Counted from the first letter of the stretch, positions 54,717 through 64,000 are shown. The stretch is 64,000 nt of DNA from Roseiarcus sp963770035 (GCA_963770035.1 CAVYON010000028.1:1-64000); one strand, 5' to 3'. Notes: generated by a model not told the origin, from the letters alone. Program-made: numbers and translations.

Positions 54717-55775
54717 TCATCTCCAGCCAGATATTGCCCCTCTTTCACGTTTTCTGTGAAATAGACTCTGAAACTCGCAGCCGAAGGCAGATGAAGTCTT
54801 CGTCGGATTCGGATTCGTGGACTCGACAAGGTGACGCAGGGCCATAAAGGCCTGCATGTCCGGATCCTGATCGATAACCATAGCGAGCGCGCCAGACTGG
54901 AGGTACTGCCGGTGGTCGTCGGAAAGCTCGTGCGTGATCCAGGTGACGCTGCGTTCCGGGTCAAACTGCTCCAATGCGCTCTTTATTCCTGCCGAACCGG
55001 CGCCGCTGTTGTAGATACCGGCGAGTTCTCCCGAGCGCATCGCCTCCGTCACCGCGACAAAGCAGCGGTATTCGTCATCAAGGGTCTCGAACGACGACGT
55101 GTCGCAATGAAGACTTGCGAAGGAACCGGTTAGCGCTTCCCGGCAGCCCGCGGTTCTCTGCTGGTGTCCGGCCCAGTCGTTTCTTCCGCTCAAAAACATG
55201 ATCCGCCCCGGACGACGGGCAAAGCGCCCCATGACGAGCCCCGCGGTTCGGCCGGCGCGGTAGTTGTCGATCCCAAAGTACGCAATCCCCTCAACCCCGG
55301 CGACACTCGAGACGACGGTCGCGACCGATTCTCTTCGATCGAGGACTTCCCTCAAGGCTTGGCGCACGGCCTGCGTGTCAGGAGCGGCCAAGATCAAACC
55401 GTGACGGCGATATGGGGGCCTAATGATCGCACTGACGAGCGAGGCCTCGTCAGCCTCGCGAACGATGCGGCGGTGGACAACGATCCGCTTGTCGAGGATC
55501 GCACATGACCTCGTGAGCGCGCCTCGCAGCCGCAGGAAAAATGGCGTCGTATTGTCCGGAAGCAGAACGTCGATATGGACGAGCTCGTGAGCGGCGCTGG
55601 GAAGTATTCGAGGCACCCCCAGCTTCTGCGCGGCGGCGATCACCTTTTGCCGCGCCTTCTTCGAGGCGCTTCCACGTTCGTTGAGGACGCGGTCGACGGT
55701 CGAGGGGCTGACCCCGGCCTCATCAGCGATCTCGATGAATTTAGGAGACCGCTTGCGACGCCTTCCCGTAACCAC
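54717..55775 (-). CDS. LacI-family transcriptional regulator
   Basis: 352 residues. HTH FIEIADEAGVSPSTVDRVLN, then the sensor domain (HIDVLLPDNTTPFFLRLRGA, GLILAAPDTQAVRQAL, MFLSGRNDWAGHQQRTAG). Divergent from the sugar ABC transporter operon, so its probable regulator. Starts with GTG at 55775 after GGGAGGAG. The C-terminal 35 residues beyond the usual end are basic and of unknown role. Confidence 0.88.
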   Translation of the reverse strand: MVTGRRRKRSPKFIEIADEAGVSPSTVDRVLNERGSASKKARQKVIAAAQKLGVPRILPSAAHELVHIDVLLPDNTTPFFLRLRGALTRSCAILDKRIVVHRRIVREADEASLVSAIIRPPYRRHGLILAAPDTQAVRQALREVLDRRESVATVVSSVAGVEGIAYFGIDNYRAGRTAGLVMGRFARRPGRIMFLSGRNDWAGHQQRTAGCREALTGSFASLHCDTSSFETLDDEYRCFVAVTEAMRSGELAGIYNSGAGSAGIKSALEQFDPERSVTWITHELSDDHRQYLQSGALAMVIDQDPDMQAFMALRHLVESTNPNPTKTSSAFGCEFQSLFHRKRERGAISGWR

Positions 55776-55822
55776 AAGCTCCTCCCGCTTCCCGGCTCTT
55801 CCCGAAGTTTCCGCTCTATCGT

Positions 55823-55832
55823 ATCAATTGAT
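55823..55832. promoter_or_regulatory. Operator candidate ATCAATTGAT between the LacI gene and the ABC operon
   Basis: A perfect 10-bp palindrome, 47 bases from the regulator start and 140 bases upstream of the binding-protein gene. Confidence 0.35.
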
Positions 55833-55972
55833 GGTAAAACGTCAAAAAGCCGCGTGCGCGGCGCGACGTTCTCGCCTAAACCGAGGTTGGGGCTTTCTCC
55901 GATCGGTCTCTTGCGATCGGAGGTCCAGAAGGCCGTCTGGCGCCGAACGCGCCGCTAAGGGAGGAATTGACC

Positions 55973-56902
55973 GTGAAACGCAGACTTATTGCGCTTGCTG
56001 CAGCCACCGTTCTGGCGAGCCCCGCCTTCGCCGCCAAGATCGGCGTGTCGATGGACAAGTTCGACGACAATTTCCTGACCGTGCTGCGCAACAGCATATC
56101 GGATTACGCCAAGACGCAGCCGGGTGTGACGCTGCAGATCGAGGACGCCAAGGACGACGTGTCGAAGCAGATTAGCCAGGTGCAGAACTTCATCGCCAAC
56201 GGTGTAGACGCGATCATCGTCAATCCTGTCGATACGTCCGCCACCCCGGCCATCACCAAAGCCGCCGCTGCGGCCGGCGTGCCGCTCGTCTATGTCAACC
56301 GCTTGCCGGCCGACCTCGAAACGCTGGGTCCCAAGGCAGCGGTCGTCGCTTCTGACGAGAAGGAATCCGGGACCTACGAGACGCAGCAAATCTGCAAGCT
56401 GCTCGGAGGTAAGGGCGATATCCTCGTCATCGAGGGTCAGCTCTCCAATCAGGCCGCGGTGCAACGCACGGCCGACATCCATGATGTCATCGCTACGCCG
56501 GGCTGCAGCGGCATCAAGATCATCGCCGAGCAGACCGGGGAATGGGACCGCACCAAGGGCCAAAACCTGATGACCAACTGGCTGTCGAAGGGCATGAAGT
56601 TCGATGCTGTGATCTCCAATAACGACGAGATGGCGATCGGAGCGCTCCAGGCGATGAAGGCGGCCGGCCTTGACACCAAGAAAGCTGTGGTCGGTGGCGT
56701 CGATGCAACGCAGGACGCGCTCGCCTCGATGAAGGCGGGCGACCTCAAGGTCACGGTGTTCCAGAACGCGGCCGGCCAGGGCAAGGGGGCGGTCGACGCT
56801 GCACTCGCGCTCGCCGCCGGCAAGCCCGTCGAGAAGTGGGTCAAGGTCCCCTTCGAACTCGTCACTCCGGCCAACCTTGACCAGTACATGAAGAAGAACT
56901 GA
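55973..56902 (+). CDS. ibpA: Sugar (probably inositol) ABC transporter substrate-binding protein
   Basis: 309 residues. Signal peptide LIALAAATVLASPAFA. The pentose-binding fold reads KIGVSMDKFDDNFLTVLRNS, NGVDAIIVNPVDTSATPAIT, VPLVYVNRLPADL, SNNDEMAIGALQAMKAAG and VVGGVDATQDALASMKAG. It resembles rhizobial inositol-binding proteins, and all neighbours are inositol genes. Start: GTG at 55973 (eight bases after GGAGG); the TTG two codons upstream is too close to the RBS. Confidence 0.9.
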   Translation: MKRRLIALAAATVLASPAFAAKIGVSMDKFDDNFLTVLRNSISDYAKTQPGVTLQIEDAKDDVSKQISQVQNFIANGVDAIIVNPVDTSATPAITKAAAAAGVPLVYVNRLPADLETLGPKAAVVASDEKESGTYETQQICKLLGGKGDILVIEGQLSNQAAVQRTADIHDVIATPGCSGIKIIAEQTGEWDRTKGQNLMTNWLSKGMKFDAVISNNDEMAIGALQAMKAAGLDTKKAVVGGVDATQDALASMKAGDLKVTVFQNAAGQGKGAVDAALALAAGKPVEKWVKVPFELVTPANLDQYMKKN

Positions 56903-57062
56903 CCGACCGTCCTTCTCGCTGGCCTCCTGGCGAGTTGGGAATCACCGGGGGCGCGCGTTCCTCCCAGCGCGCCTCCGGGCCCTCTCATAGGATGAAACGT
57001 GATAGAGTTGGCGCCGGCCCCCGGAACAAGGGCGGCGCCGGAAACAAGCGGGACGGAGCGCC

Positions 57063-58608
57063 ATGGCCACAATCAGTCCATCGACCGCGGAAGTCGTCAG
57101 GCAAAGCGGGGTCATTCCCGGCGCTGAATACCTTCTCGAAGTCGAGGGCGTGCGCAAAGCGTTCCCCGGCGTGTTGGCGCTCGACGACGTTTCGTTCCGC
57201 CTGAAGCGCGGCCATGTTCATGCGTTGATGGGTGAGAACGGCGCCGGTAAGTCGACGCTGATGAAGATCATCGCCGGCGTCTACACGCCCGACGCGGGCT
57301 CCTTCAAGCTGAAGGGGCAGGAGATCAAGCTGACCTCGCCGCTGGACGCGCTCCAGTACGGTATCGCCATGATCCATCAGGAACTCAACCTGATGAACTT
57401 CATGACGGTGGCCGAAAACATCTGGATTTGGCGTGAGCCTCTGAATGCCTTCGGTCTCGTCAGGCATGACGAGATGCGCCGCCGCACCCAGGCGCTGTTC
57501 AAGCAACTCGACATACCGCTCGATCCAGAGTTCGGAAATCCGCGATCTTTCCGTCGCCAATCGCCAGATGGTCGAGATCGCCAAGGCGGTGTCCTACGAT
57601 TTCGACATTCTCATCATGGACGAGCCGACCTCTGCGATTACAGAGCGGGAGGTCGAGCATCTCTTTCGGATCATTCGCACTCTGAAGGCCCAGGGGAAGG
57701 GCATCATCTACATCACGCACAAGATGAACGAGCTGTTCGAGATCGCCGACGAGGTGTCGGTGTTCCGCGACGGCAAGTTCGTTGGCGAGCACGCGGCCGC
57801 CGACGTCACCCGCGACGACATCATCCGGTTGATGGTGGGACGCGAAATCACTCAGATGTTCCCAAAGGAAACGGTGCCGATCGGCGACGTCGTTCTGTCG
57901 GTGCGCGACCTCGGCCTCGAGGGCAAGTTTCACGGCGTCTCGTTCGATCTGCGCAAAGGCGAGATTCTCGGGTTCGCCGGTCTTGTCGGTTCGGGACGCA
58001 GCAACGTCGCGGAGACCCTTTTCGGCGTAACCCCGGCGACCTCAGGCTCGATCCTGATCAACGGCGAGGTAATCGCAATCCGTCACCCCGGCACGGCGAT
58101 GGACTCAGGCATGGGCTTCCTCACCGAGGACCGCAAGGAGAGCGGCTGCTTCCTCCTGCTCGATATCATGGCCAACATGCAGGTCGCGCTGCTGCGCCAC
58201 GGCCATGCGACGGCGGGTTTTGTCAAGGAGCGAGAGATCGAGGCGCTTTGCCTGCAACAGAAACAGCGGCTTAGGGTGCGCACGCCCGATCTTGAAGAGC
58301 CGATCATCAATCTCTCGGGCGGCAATCAGCAGAAAGTGCTGATCGCCCGCTGGCTGATGATTAAGCCCAGAATCCTCATTCTCGACGAGCCGACTCGGGG
58401 CATCGACGTTGGCGCGAAGGCCGAGATCCACAAGCTGATCTCCGAACTCGCTGGGCAGGGGGTCGCTGTCTTGATGATCTCGTCCGAGCTTCCGGAAGTG
58501 CTCGGAATGAGCGACCGCATTCTTGTGATGCACGAGGGCCGGATGACGGGAATCGTCGACCGCAAGGATGCCAATCAGGTTAGGATCATGGAGCTCGCGT
58601 CGCAGTAG
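57063..58608 (+). CDS. Sugar ABC transporter ATP-binding protein, single-base frameshift
   Basis: About 514 residues, two fused ATPase domains (RbsA type). Domain 1: Walker A GENGAGKSTLMKII, Q-loop MIHQELNLMNFM, signature DLSVANRQMVEIAKA, Walker B DILIMDEPTSAITEREVEHL. Domain 2: GLVGSGRSNVAETLFGV, signature INLSGGNQQKVLIARWL and Walker B ILILDEPTRGIDVGAKAEI. The break is at GAGTTC (57528-57533): five bases there restore LDPE-SEIRDLSVANRQMV. 1546 nt is 515 codons plus one. Probably intact in the cell. Confidence 0.93.
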
Positions 58609-58640
58609 CGGCGCGAGCCGCAGGCTTAGGAACAAACACC

Positions 58641-59675
58641 ATGGCCACCGAAATTTCCTCCGCCTCGCCGCCCACGACCGCCGACGCGCCCGTCGCCGGA
58701 AAGCGTCGCCTTCCGCCGGAACTCAGCATCCTCGGCGTGATGATCGGTATGATGCTGCTCTTCGAAGTCCTCGGCTGGATCTTCGTCGGTCAGAGCTTCA
58801 TCGCCAATCCCCTGCGCCTCAAGATCATGATCCTGCAGGAAGCGGAGATCGGCATCATCGCCGTCGGCGTCACGCAGACCATCATCATGGCAGGCATCGA
58901 CCTCTCGTCTGGCTCGGTCGTCGGCATGACGGCAATGATCGCGGCGAGCCTCGCCCAGGTTTCCGGCTACAGCCACGCCGTCTATCCGAGCCTCACAGGT
59001 CTCAACCCGATCATCCCGGTGGCGGCGGGACTGCTCTGCGGCCTCGGTGTCGGCTACATCAACGGCTGGCTGATCGCCTACACGAAAATCCCCCCCTTTA
59101 TCGCGACGCTCGGCATGATGGTGTCGGCGCGCGGCGTCGCCGACTGGTACACCAACGGCCAACCCATCGGCAATCTAACCGACTCCTTCGCCGCTATCGG
59201 CGCAGGCTGGTGGCCCGTGATCATCTTCCTCGGCGTCGCCTTCATCTTCCACATCGCGCTGCGCTACACGCGCTACGGCAAGTTCACCTACGCCATCGGC
59301 GCGAACCCGCTGGCGGCGCGCGTCTCCGGCATCAACGTCGAACGCCACACCGTGCTCGTGTACATGTTCGCCGGGCTGCTTTCGGGCCTTTCCGGAATCG
59401 TCCATACCGCCCGGGCGATCAGCGGACAGGCGGGCGTCGGCGTCGGCTTCGAGCTCGACGCGATCGCCGCCGCGGTCATCGGCGGCACGTCGCTCTCGGG
59501 GGGCGTCGGACGAATGACGGGCACCGTGATCGGCGCGGTCATTCTCGGCATCCTCACCTCGGGCTTCACCTTCCTTAACGTCGACGCGCACTACCAGGAA
59601 ATCATCAAGGGCGGCGTCATCATCGCGGCGGTGGTCGCCGATCAATATCGGCAGCGGCGGCGGAAGTCGGTTTGA
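58641..59675 (+). CDS. Sugar ABC transporter permease (RbsC type)
   Basis: 344 residues, eight to ten membrane helices. GVTQTIIMAGIDLSSGSVVG, PPFIATLGMMVSARGVADWY, YAIGANPLAARVSGINVER and AAVIGGTSLSGGVGRMTGTV (with the EAA-like contact loop) are typical of ribose/inositol permeases. Third gene of the importer operon, 33 bases after the ATPase gene. Confidence 0.93.
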   Translation: MATEISSASPPTTADAPVAGKRRLPPELSILGVMIGMMLLFEVLGWIFVGQSFIANPLRLKIMILQEAEIGIIAVGVTQTIIMAGIDLSSGSVVGMTAMIAASLAQVSGYSHAVYPSLTGLNPIIPVAAGLLCGLGVGYINGWLIAYTKIPPFIATLGMMVSARGVADWYTNGQPIGNLTDSFAAIGAGWWPVIIFLGVAFIFHIALRYTRYGKFTYAIGANPLAARVSGINVERHTVLVYMFAGLLSGLSGIVHTARAISGQAGVGVGFELDAIAAAVIGGTSLSGGVGRMTGTVIGAVILGILTSGFTFLNVDAHYQEIIKGGVIIAAVVADQYRQRRRKSV

Positions 59676-59751
59676 GGCGAAAGGGGCCGCGTTTCGCTCA
59701 TGCGGCCATACGTTCGTCGCAACACCGGCGGGGTAGCATTGGAGACTGGAC

Positions 59752-60651
59752 ATGACCATTCGCATCGGCGCCAACCCAATCGGTTGGACGAACGACGACC
59801 TGCAGGAGATCGGCGGCGACACGCCGCTTGAAACCTGCCTTGCCGAGGCAAGGGAAGCGGGCGTCGTCGGCATGGAGAAGGGCCACAAGATGCCATCCGG
59901 CGGGCTCGCGCTGAAGGACAAGCTGGCCGAATACGGAATGGTATTCGTCGGCGGTTGGTATTCGACCGAACTGCTCAAGCGTTCCGCGCGCGACGAATTC
60001 GAGGCTGCGCGGGCTCATATCGCCATGACGAAGGGTGCGGGCGCGGACGTCGTCGTCGTCGCCGAAACATCGAACTGCATCCACGGCGATCGTTCGCGTG
60101 CGTTGTCGGAGCGTCCACGGCTAGGCAAGGGCGAGTGGGCCGGCTTCGGAGCAAAGATGACGGAATTCGCGCAACAACTCGCCGGAGAGGGGCTCCGGCT
60201 CTGCTACCATCACCACATGGGCACGGTCGTCCAGTCGGAGCGTGACATCGACGCCTTCATGGCCCACACCGAACCGCCGGTGCACTTGCTGCTCGACACC
60301 GGGCACGCCCGTTGGGGCGGCTCGGATCCAGCCGCTTTGGCGAGCGCCTATCGTGAGCGCATCGGCCATGTGCACTGCAAGGACGTGCGGGTGGCTCAGA
60401 TGCGTCAGTCGAATGCGGACGACTGGAGCTTCCTCGACTCGATCCTCGGCATGGGCAAGGACCTCGGCGTCTACACTGTCCCAGGCGACGGCATGATCGA
60501 TTACGTCGAGGTGTTCCGGGCGCTCAAGGGCTATTCCGGCTGGGTGGTGCTCGAGGCCGAACAGGATCCGAAAAAGGCGCCGGCCCTCCCCTATGCGAAA
60601 AAGGGCGTTGCCGAGATTCAGTCGGCGCTAAGGGTGGCGGGGCTGGCATAA
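59752..60651 (+). CDS. iolE: myo-Inosose-2 dehydratase
   Basis: 299 residues. IGANPIGWTNDDLQEIGGDT is the IolE signature. The metal ligands lie in VGMEKGHKMP, CYHHHMGTVVQ, LLLDTGHARWGGSD, HVHCKDVR and VVLEAEQDP. Dehydrates scyllo-inosose to the diketone used by IolD. It lies at the end of the importer operon rather than in iolG-C-D-B, so the pathway is split between two transcripts. Start ATG with GGAGA. Confidence 0.95.
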   Translation: MTIRIGANPIGWTNDDLQEIGGDTPLETCLAEAREAGVVGMEKGHKMPSGGLALKDKLAEYGMVFVGGWYSTELLKRSARDEFEAARAHIAMTKGAGADVVVVAETSNCIHGDRSRALSERPRLGKGEWAGFGAKMTEFAQQLAGEGLRLCYHHHMGTVVQSERDIDAFMAHTEPPVHLLLDTGHARWGGSDPAALASAYRERIGHVHCKDVRVAQMRQSNADDWSFLDSILGMGKDLGVYTVPGDGMIDYVEVFRALKGYSGWVVLEAEQDPKKAPALPYAKKGVAEIQSALRVAGLA

Positions 60652-61135
60652 GGGCCGATCCGCACAGGCTAAGGCGCCAACTTCCCGCCGGGTTTGTCAA
60701 GGCGGGGCAAGAGCTGTCGCTTGACCGGCGTGGCGGCGGCCCGGAAGGCACATTGACCGACGCCCACGGCCCCGACGCCTCGCGCGCGATGCTGCGGTTG
60801 CTTCTGGAGGGGGCGGCCGAAGCCGTGGAGCTGCGATCGCTGATCCCCGGGTCGAGCCGGGAATGGTGGCCGCGGTCGTTGACTGTCAGCGACCGCGCCT
60901 GCAAAACACACGCGAAAATCCCCCGTTGCGCGGCCCGTTGTGCGTTTCGCCCGCCGCCGCTAAGGTCCTCGAAACAGGAAGGCGGCGGAGGCTGGTCGCT
61001 GTCCGGCTGCATGTCGAGGCGAACGAGAGCAATGGCGTGCCGCGGGACAGCGTGGTCATCACAGCGGCGTCCTGCCTTAACGACGATCGGATGGACCCAT
61101 CACGCGCGGCCTGTCCAAGGCGAGGGAGGACTTTT
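60652..61135. other. Intergenic, nothing recognised
   Basis: About 480 bases. A frame upstream of and in phase with the monooxygenase is open but has no family motif, and the RBS at 61125-61131 marks the real start. No repeat seen. Confidence 0.5.
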
Positions 61136-62935
61136 ATGCTCGACGTAACCGCGGCCGCCAGGGCGCAGGCGCTTCTCGACCGTTTCGGCGAGGCGCTGGC
61201 GAAACCCGACATCGACGCCGCCGTCGCGATGTTCGCCGAAGACTCCTACTGGCGCGACCTCGTCTCGTTCACTTGGAACATCAAGACCATGGAGGGACGC
61301 GGCCAGATCCGCGACATGCTGACCGACTGTTTGCAAACCACGAAGCCGCGCGACTGGCGCGTCTATGAGAAGGAGCCGGTCACTGAGGCAGGCGGCGTCA
61401 CAGAGGCGTGGTTCACCTTCGAGACCGAGGTCGCGCGCGGCTACGGGCTCGTGCGCCTGCGCGATGGGCTGATCTGGACGCTGCTCACCACGATGGTCGA
61501 GCTCAAGGGCTTTGAGGAGAAGGCCGGCTTCAGCCGCCCGCTCGGCGCCCGGCACGGGGTCCATATCGGCGGGAAAAGCTGGAGGGAAAGGCGCGAGGAG
61601 GAGCTTGCGACGCTCGGCTATGCGAAGCAGCCCTATGTCGTGATTATCGGCGGCGGTCAGGGCGGCATTGCGCTTGGCGCGCGGCTGCGCCAGCTCGAAG
61701 TGCCGACCATTATCCTCGAAAAGAACGAGCGGGCTGGCGACAGCTGGCGCAAGCGCTACAAGTCCCTCTGCCTGCATGACCCGGTTTGGTACGACCACCT
61801 GCCCTACCTCGACTTTCCGAAGAACTGGCCGGTGTTCTCTCCAAAGGACAAGATCGGCGACTGGCTCGAGATGTACACCAAGGTGATGGAGCTGAACTAC
61901 TGGACCAAGTCGGAAGCGAAATCCGCCCGATACGACGAGGCCAAGCAGGAATGGACGATCGTCGTCGACCGCGACGGCCACGAGGTCGTCCTCCATCCGA
62001 AGCAGCTGGTCTTCGCAACCGGCATGTCCGCCAAGGCCAACGTCCCGCAATTCAAAGGCGCCGAAACCTTCGAGGGCGACCAGCATCATTCCTCGAAGCA
62101 TCCCGGCCCCGACGCCTACAAGGGCAAGAAGGCGGTGGTGATCGGTTCGAACAACTCGGCCCACGACATCGCCGCGGCGCTCTACGAGAACGGCGCCGAC
62201 GTCACGATGGTCCAGCGCTCGACCACCCATATCGTGCGCTCGAATTCGCTGATGGAGATCGGCCTCGGCGATCTCTACTCGGAGCGCGCCGTGCAGGGCG
62301 GCATGACCACCGCGAAGGCGGATCTGATCTTCGCCTCGCTCCCCTACGCGATCCTGCACACGTTCCAGAAGCCGCTGTACGACAAGATCCGCGAAGTCGA
62401 CGCCGACTTCTACAAGGGGCTGGAGAAAGCCGGGTTCAAGCTCGACTACGGCGCCGACGAGTCGGGTCTGTTCATGAAATACCTGCGCCGCGGTTCGGGA
62501 TATTACATCGACGTTGGCGCGTCGCGGCTCGTCATCGACGGCAAGATCAAGCTGGCGCAAGGGCAGGTCGTCGAGATCGCACCGCGCGGCGTCAAGCTCG
62601 ATACGGGCGAGGAGGTCCCGGCCGACGTCATCGTCTATGCGACCGGCTACGGCTCGATGAACGGGTGGGTCGCCGACCTCTGCGGACAGGAGATGGCCGA
62701 CAGGGTGGGAAAATGCTGGGGCCTCGGCTCGGACACACCGAAGGACCCGGGACCCTGGGAAGGCGAGCAGCGCAACATGTGGAAGCCGACGCAGCAGGAG
62801 GCGCTGTGGATGCACGGCGGCAACCTGCACCAATCGCGCCACTATTCGCAGTTCCTGTCGCTGCAGCTGAAAGCGCGCTACGAGGGCCTTCCCACCCCCG
62901 TGTATGGGGTGCAGCCGTCGTTTCATAAGAGCTGA
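61136..62935 (+). CDS. FAD-dependent monooxygenase with N-terminal NTF2-like domain
   Basis: 599 residues. Residues 1-130 resemble SnoaL/NTF2-like folds (DIDAAVAMFAEDSYWRDLV). FAD site: VVIIGGGQGGIALGARLRQL; NADPH site: VVIGSNNSAHDIAAALYENG; in between is the flavin-monooxygenase motif around PKNWPVFSPKDKIGDWLEMY. Group B flavoproteins of this kind oxidise sulfur or nitrogen atoms or ketones; the substrate is unknown. Start ATG 61136 with GGGAGGA seven bases upstream. Confidence 0.85.
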   Translation: MLDVTAAARAQALLDRFGEALAKPDIDAAVAMFAEDSYWRDLVSFTWNIKTMEGRGQIRDMLTDCLQTTKPRDWRVYEKEPVTEAGGVTEAWFTFETEVARGYGLVRLRDGLIWTLLTTMVELKGFEEKAGFSRPLGARHGVHIGGKSWRERREEELATLGYAKQPYVVIIGGGQGGIALGARLRQLEVPTIILEKNERAGDSWRKRYKSLCLHDPVWYDHLPYLDFPKNWPVFSPKDKIGDWLEMYTKVMELNYWTKSEAKSARYDEAKQEWTIVVDRDGHEVVLHPKQLVFATGMSAKANVPQFKGAETFEGDQHHSSKHPGPDAYKGKKAVVIGSNNSAHDIAAALYENGADVTMVQRSTTHIVRSNSLMEIGLGDLYSERAVQGGMTTAKADLIFASLPYAILHTFQKPLYDKIREVDADFYKGLEKAGFKLDYGADESGLFMKYLRRGSGYYIDVGASRLVIDGKIKLAQGQVVEIAPRGVKLDTGEEVPADVIVYATGYGSMNGWVADLCGQEMADRVGKCWGLGSDTPKDPGPWEGEQRNMWKPTQQEALWMHGGNLHQSRHYSQFLSLQLKARYEGLPTPVYGVQPSFHKS

Positions 62936-63084
62936 CCTCAAAGGGGCCGCGGGCGTCGAGCCGACAAGGGCGCCGTCGAGACGGACGCGCGCGGCGTTCT
63001 CCAGGCGGATGCCTCCGAGTTCGTTTATTAACCCGCGCCTGCTATCCGAATCCGGGTTCTACGCTCAACAGCGAGTTTTCCGCC

Positions 63085-63735
63085 GTGCATAGCTCTGATG
63101 TCATGAGGAGCCGCCAGCTTCCCCCGGAGCGGGAAGCGGACGGCCTGCCCGTCGGCGCCCCCGACAGCCGCGTCCACTATTCCTTACGGGGGATGTTCAT
63201 TTCGGCCGACCGCAACGGCGGCGCCTCCGACGACGAGGTGTTCGAGACCGAGGACTTCGACGCCTACGAGATTGGGGTTCGCTGCGCCTTCCGCCCGGCC
63301 GTCGGGGAGCATGTCGTCGTCTATGTCGATTGCCTGGGAATCGTGAACGGCGAGGTCGTCGGCCGTACGGACCGCGGGTTCCGCTTGTCCATCGACATGC
63401 GCGACGAGAAGCGTGCATCGCTTGGGGACTTGATCAAAATCATGCAGGCTCGGCTCTCCGCCGGCCAGCCGATCGGACGCCGGCACGAGCGGATCGTTCC
63501 CGCCTCCCGCAGGGTTGACGTCGTCGATTTCGCGGGGCTTACTCGACCCGCGGAGATCGTCGACGTGTCCCGCTCCGGCGTCGCCCTGCGCGTCGAGGGG
63601 CTTCACATCGGCGATGTTATCCGTATCGGCGAGCGCACGCGCGGCGAGGTCGTCCGCCTGATCGACGGCGGCGTCGGCGTCCAGTTCCAGCGAATCATTC
63701 CGCTCGAGGCGTTCGACGAGCGCGTCCGGTTGTGA
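63085..63735 (+). CDS. PilZ-domain protein
   Basis: 216 residues, two PilZ-like halves. The second carries GRRHERIVPASRRVDVV and AEIVDVSRSGVALRVEG, the R-x3-R and (D/N)-x-S-x2-G pattern that binds cyclic di-GMP. The first half (YEIGVRCAFRPAVGEHVVVY) lacks a clear R-x3-R. Starts at GTG 63085 or ATG 63103; neither has a strong RBS. Likely a regulator of surface polysaccharide or motility. Confidence 0.75.
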   Translation: MHSSDVMRSRQLPPEREADGLPVGAPDSRVHYSLRGMFISADRNGGASDDEVFETEDFDAYEIGVRCAFRPAVGEHVVVYVDCLGIVNGEVVGRTDRGFRLSIDMRDEKRASLGDLIKIMQARLSAGQPIGRRHERIVPASRRVDVVDFAGLTRPAEIVDVSRSGVALRVEGLHIGDVIRIGERTRGEVVRLIDGGVGVQFQRIIPLEAFDERVRL

Positions 63736-64000
63736 TCCCGGCGTCGCGACCGGGGCCCAGCTATGCAGAAGCTGGGACAGGGGCCAGCGGGACTGTCGGG
63801 CGCGCGGCCGTCGCTGTCCGCTGTGGTTGTTATCCAACCTCAATGGCAGGAGCGTGCGAAGAGCGGACGTTACTTTCCAGATCGTTGCAGCGGGCGACTG
63901 TGACGGTTGGGAGAAGCGTGGCCTTCGATCCTGATCGTGGCCGCCGCGTCTCAACCAATGTCGCCTCCCGTGTTGCCGACAAATTTCCACGAGAGCGGAT
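63736..64000. other. Right edge of window, no gene recognised
   Basis: 265 bases after the PilZ gene. The minus-strand open frame covering it is antisense to the PilZ gene and has no motif. Confidence 0.4.

Noticed and set aside
61100..62941. Minus-strand open frame of 613 codons
   Set aside because: Antisense to the flavin monooxygenase, which has intact FAD and NADPH motifs.

Overview
The window looks like chromosomal DNA of a high-GC alphaproteobacterium, most likely Hyphomicrobiales (Rhizobiales). The pointers are the block rne – amiC-type amidase – mrcA – prfB, the neighbourhood thrB–rnhA–tlpA–argH, a rhizobial-type myo-inositol (iol) gene set with an RpiR/IolR regulator, and a set of frameshifts that all sit at GANTC, the recognition site of the alphaproteobacterial methylase CcrM. 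I cannot name the genus from the sequence alone.

Layout. 1-1.2 kb: remnants of two nucleotide-sugar dehydrogenases (algD-like and ugd-like). 1.5-5 kb: thrB, rnhA, tlpA, argH. 5.3-18 kb: an accessory island. It holds a nitrilase homologue lacking its catalytic Cys, a VapBC cassette bracketed by a 280-bp direct repeat, and a minus-strand series made of a decayed MmeI-like DNA methyltransferase, HepT-MntA, BrnT-BrnA, an SF2 helicase and a GIY-YIG nuclease. It also carries palindromic repeats, tandem duplications, and a second cassette bracketed by a duplicated 5' part of a cupredoxin gene. 18-22.5 kb: a secreted trypsin-like protein with a PEP-CTERM-like tail, and an MFS transporter. 23-26 kb: asrABC, an anaerobic sulfite reductase operon framed by two strong hairpins. 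26-37 kb: core genes (DUF2189 membrane protein, prfB with its programmed frameshift, PBP1A, amidase, RNase E, phosphoesterase). 37.5-60.7 kb: a large inositol/polyol catabolic cluster with three or four regulators, a sugar ABC importer and an IS element. 61-63.7 kb: a flavin monooxygenase and a PilZ-like protein.

How the genes work together. The ABC importer would take up inositol. IolG, IolE, IolD, IolB and the bifunctional IolC would convert it stepwise towards central metabolism. Extra dehydrogenase/isomerase pairs and a transaldolase suggest that further stereoisomers or polyols are used. AsrABC would reduce sulfite to sulfide with NADH under low oxygen.

Quality warning. Many conserved genes (thrB, rnhA, argH, mrcA, iolB, the sugar ABC ATPase) carry single-base frameshifts. 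Six of the frameshifts in the window are the same event: a 5-base GANTC read as 6-base GANNTC. This pattern points to base-calling errors at methylated CcrM sites rather than real gene loss. Disruptions in housekeeping genes should therefore be treated as probable artefacts. The decay of the methyltransferase (stop codon, duplicated 3' end, inserted repeats) is more likely real.
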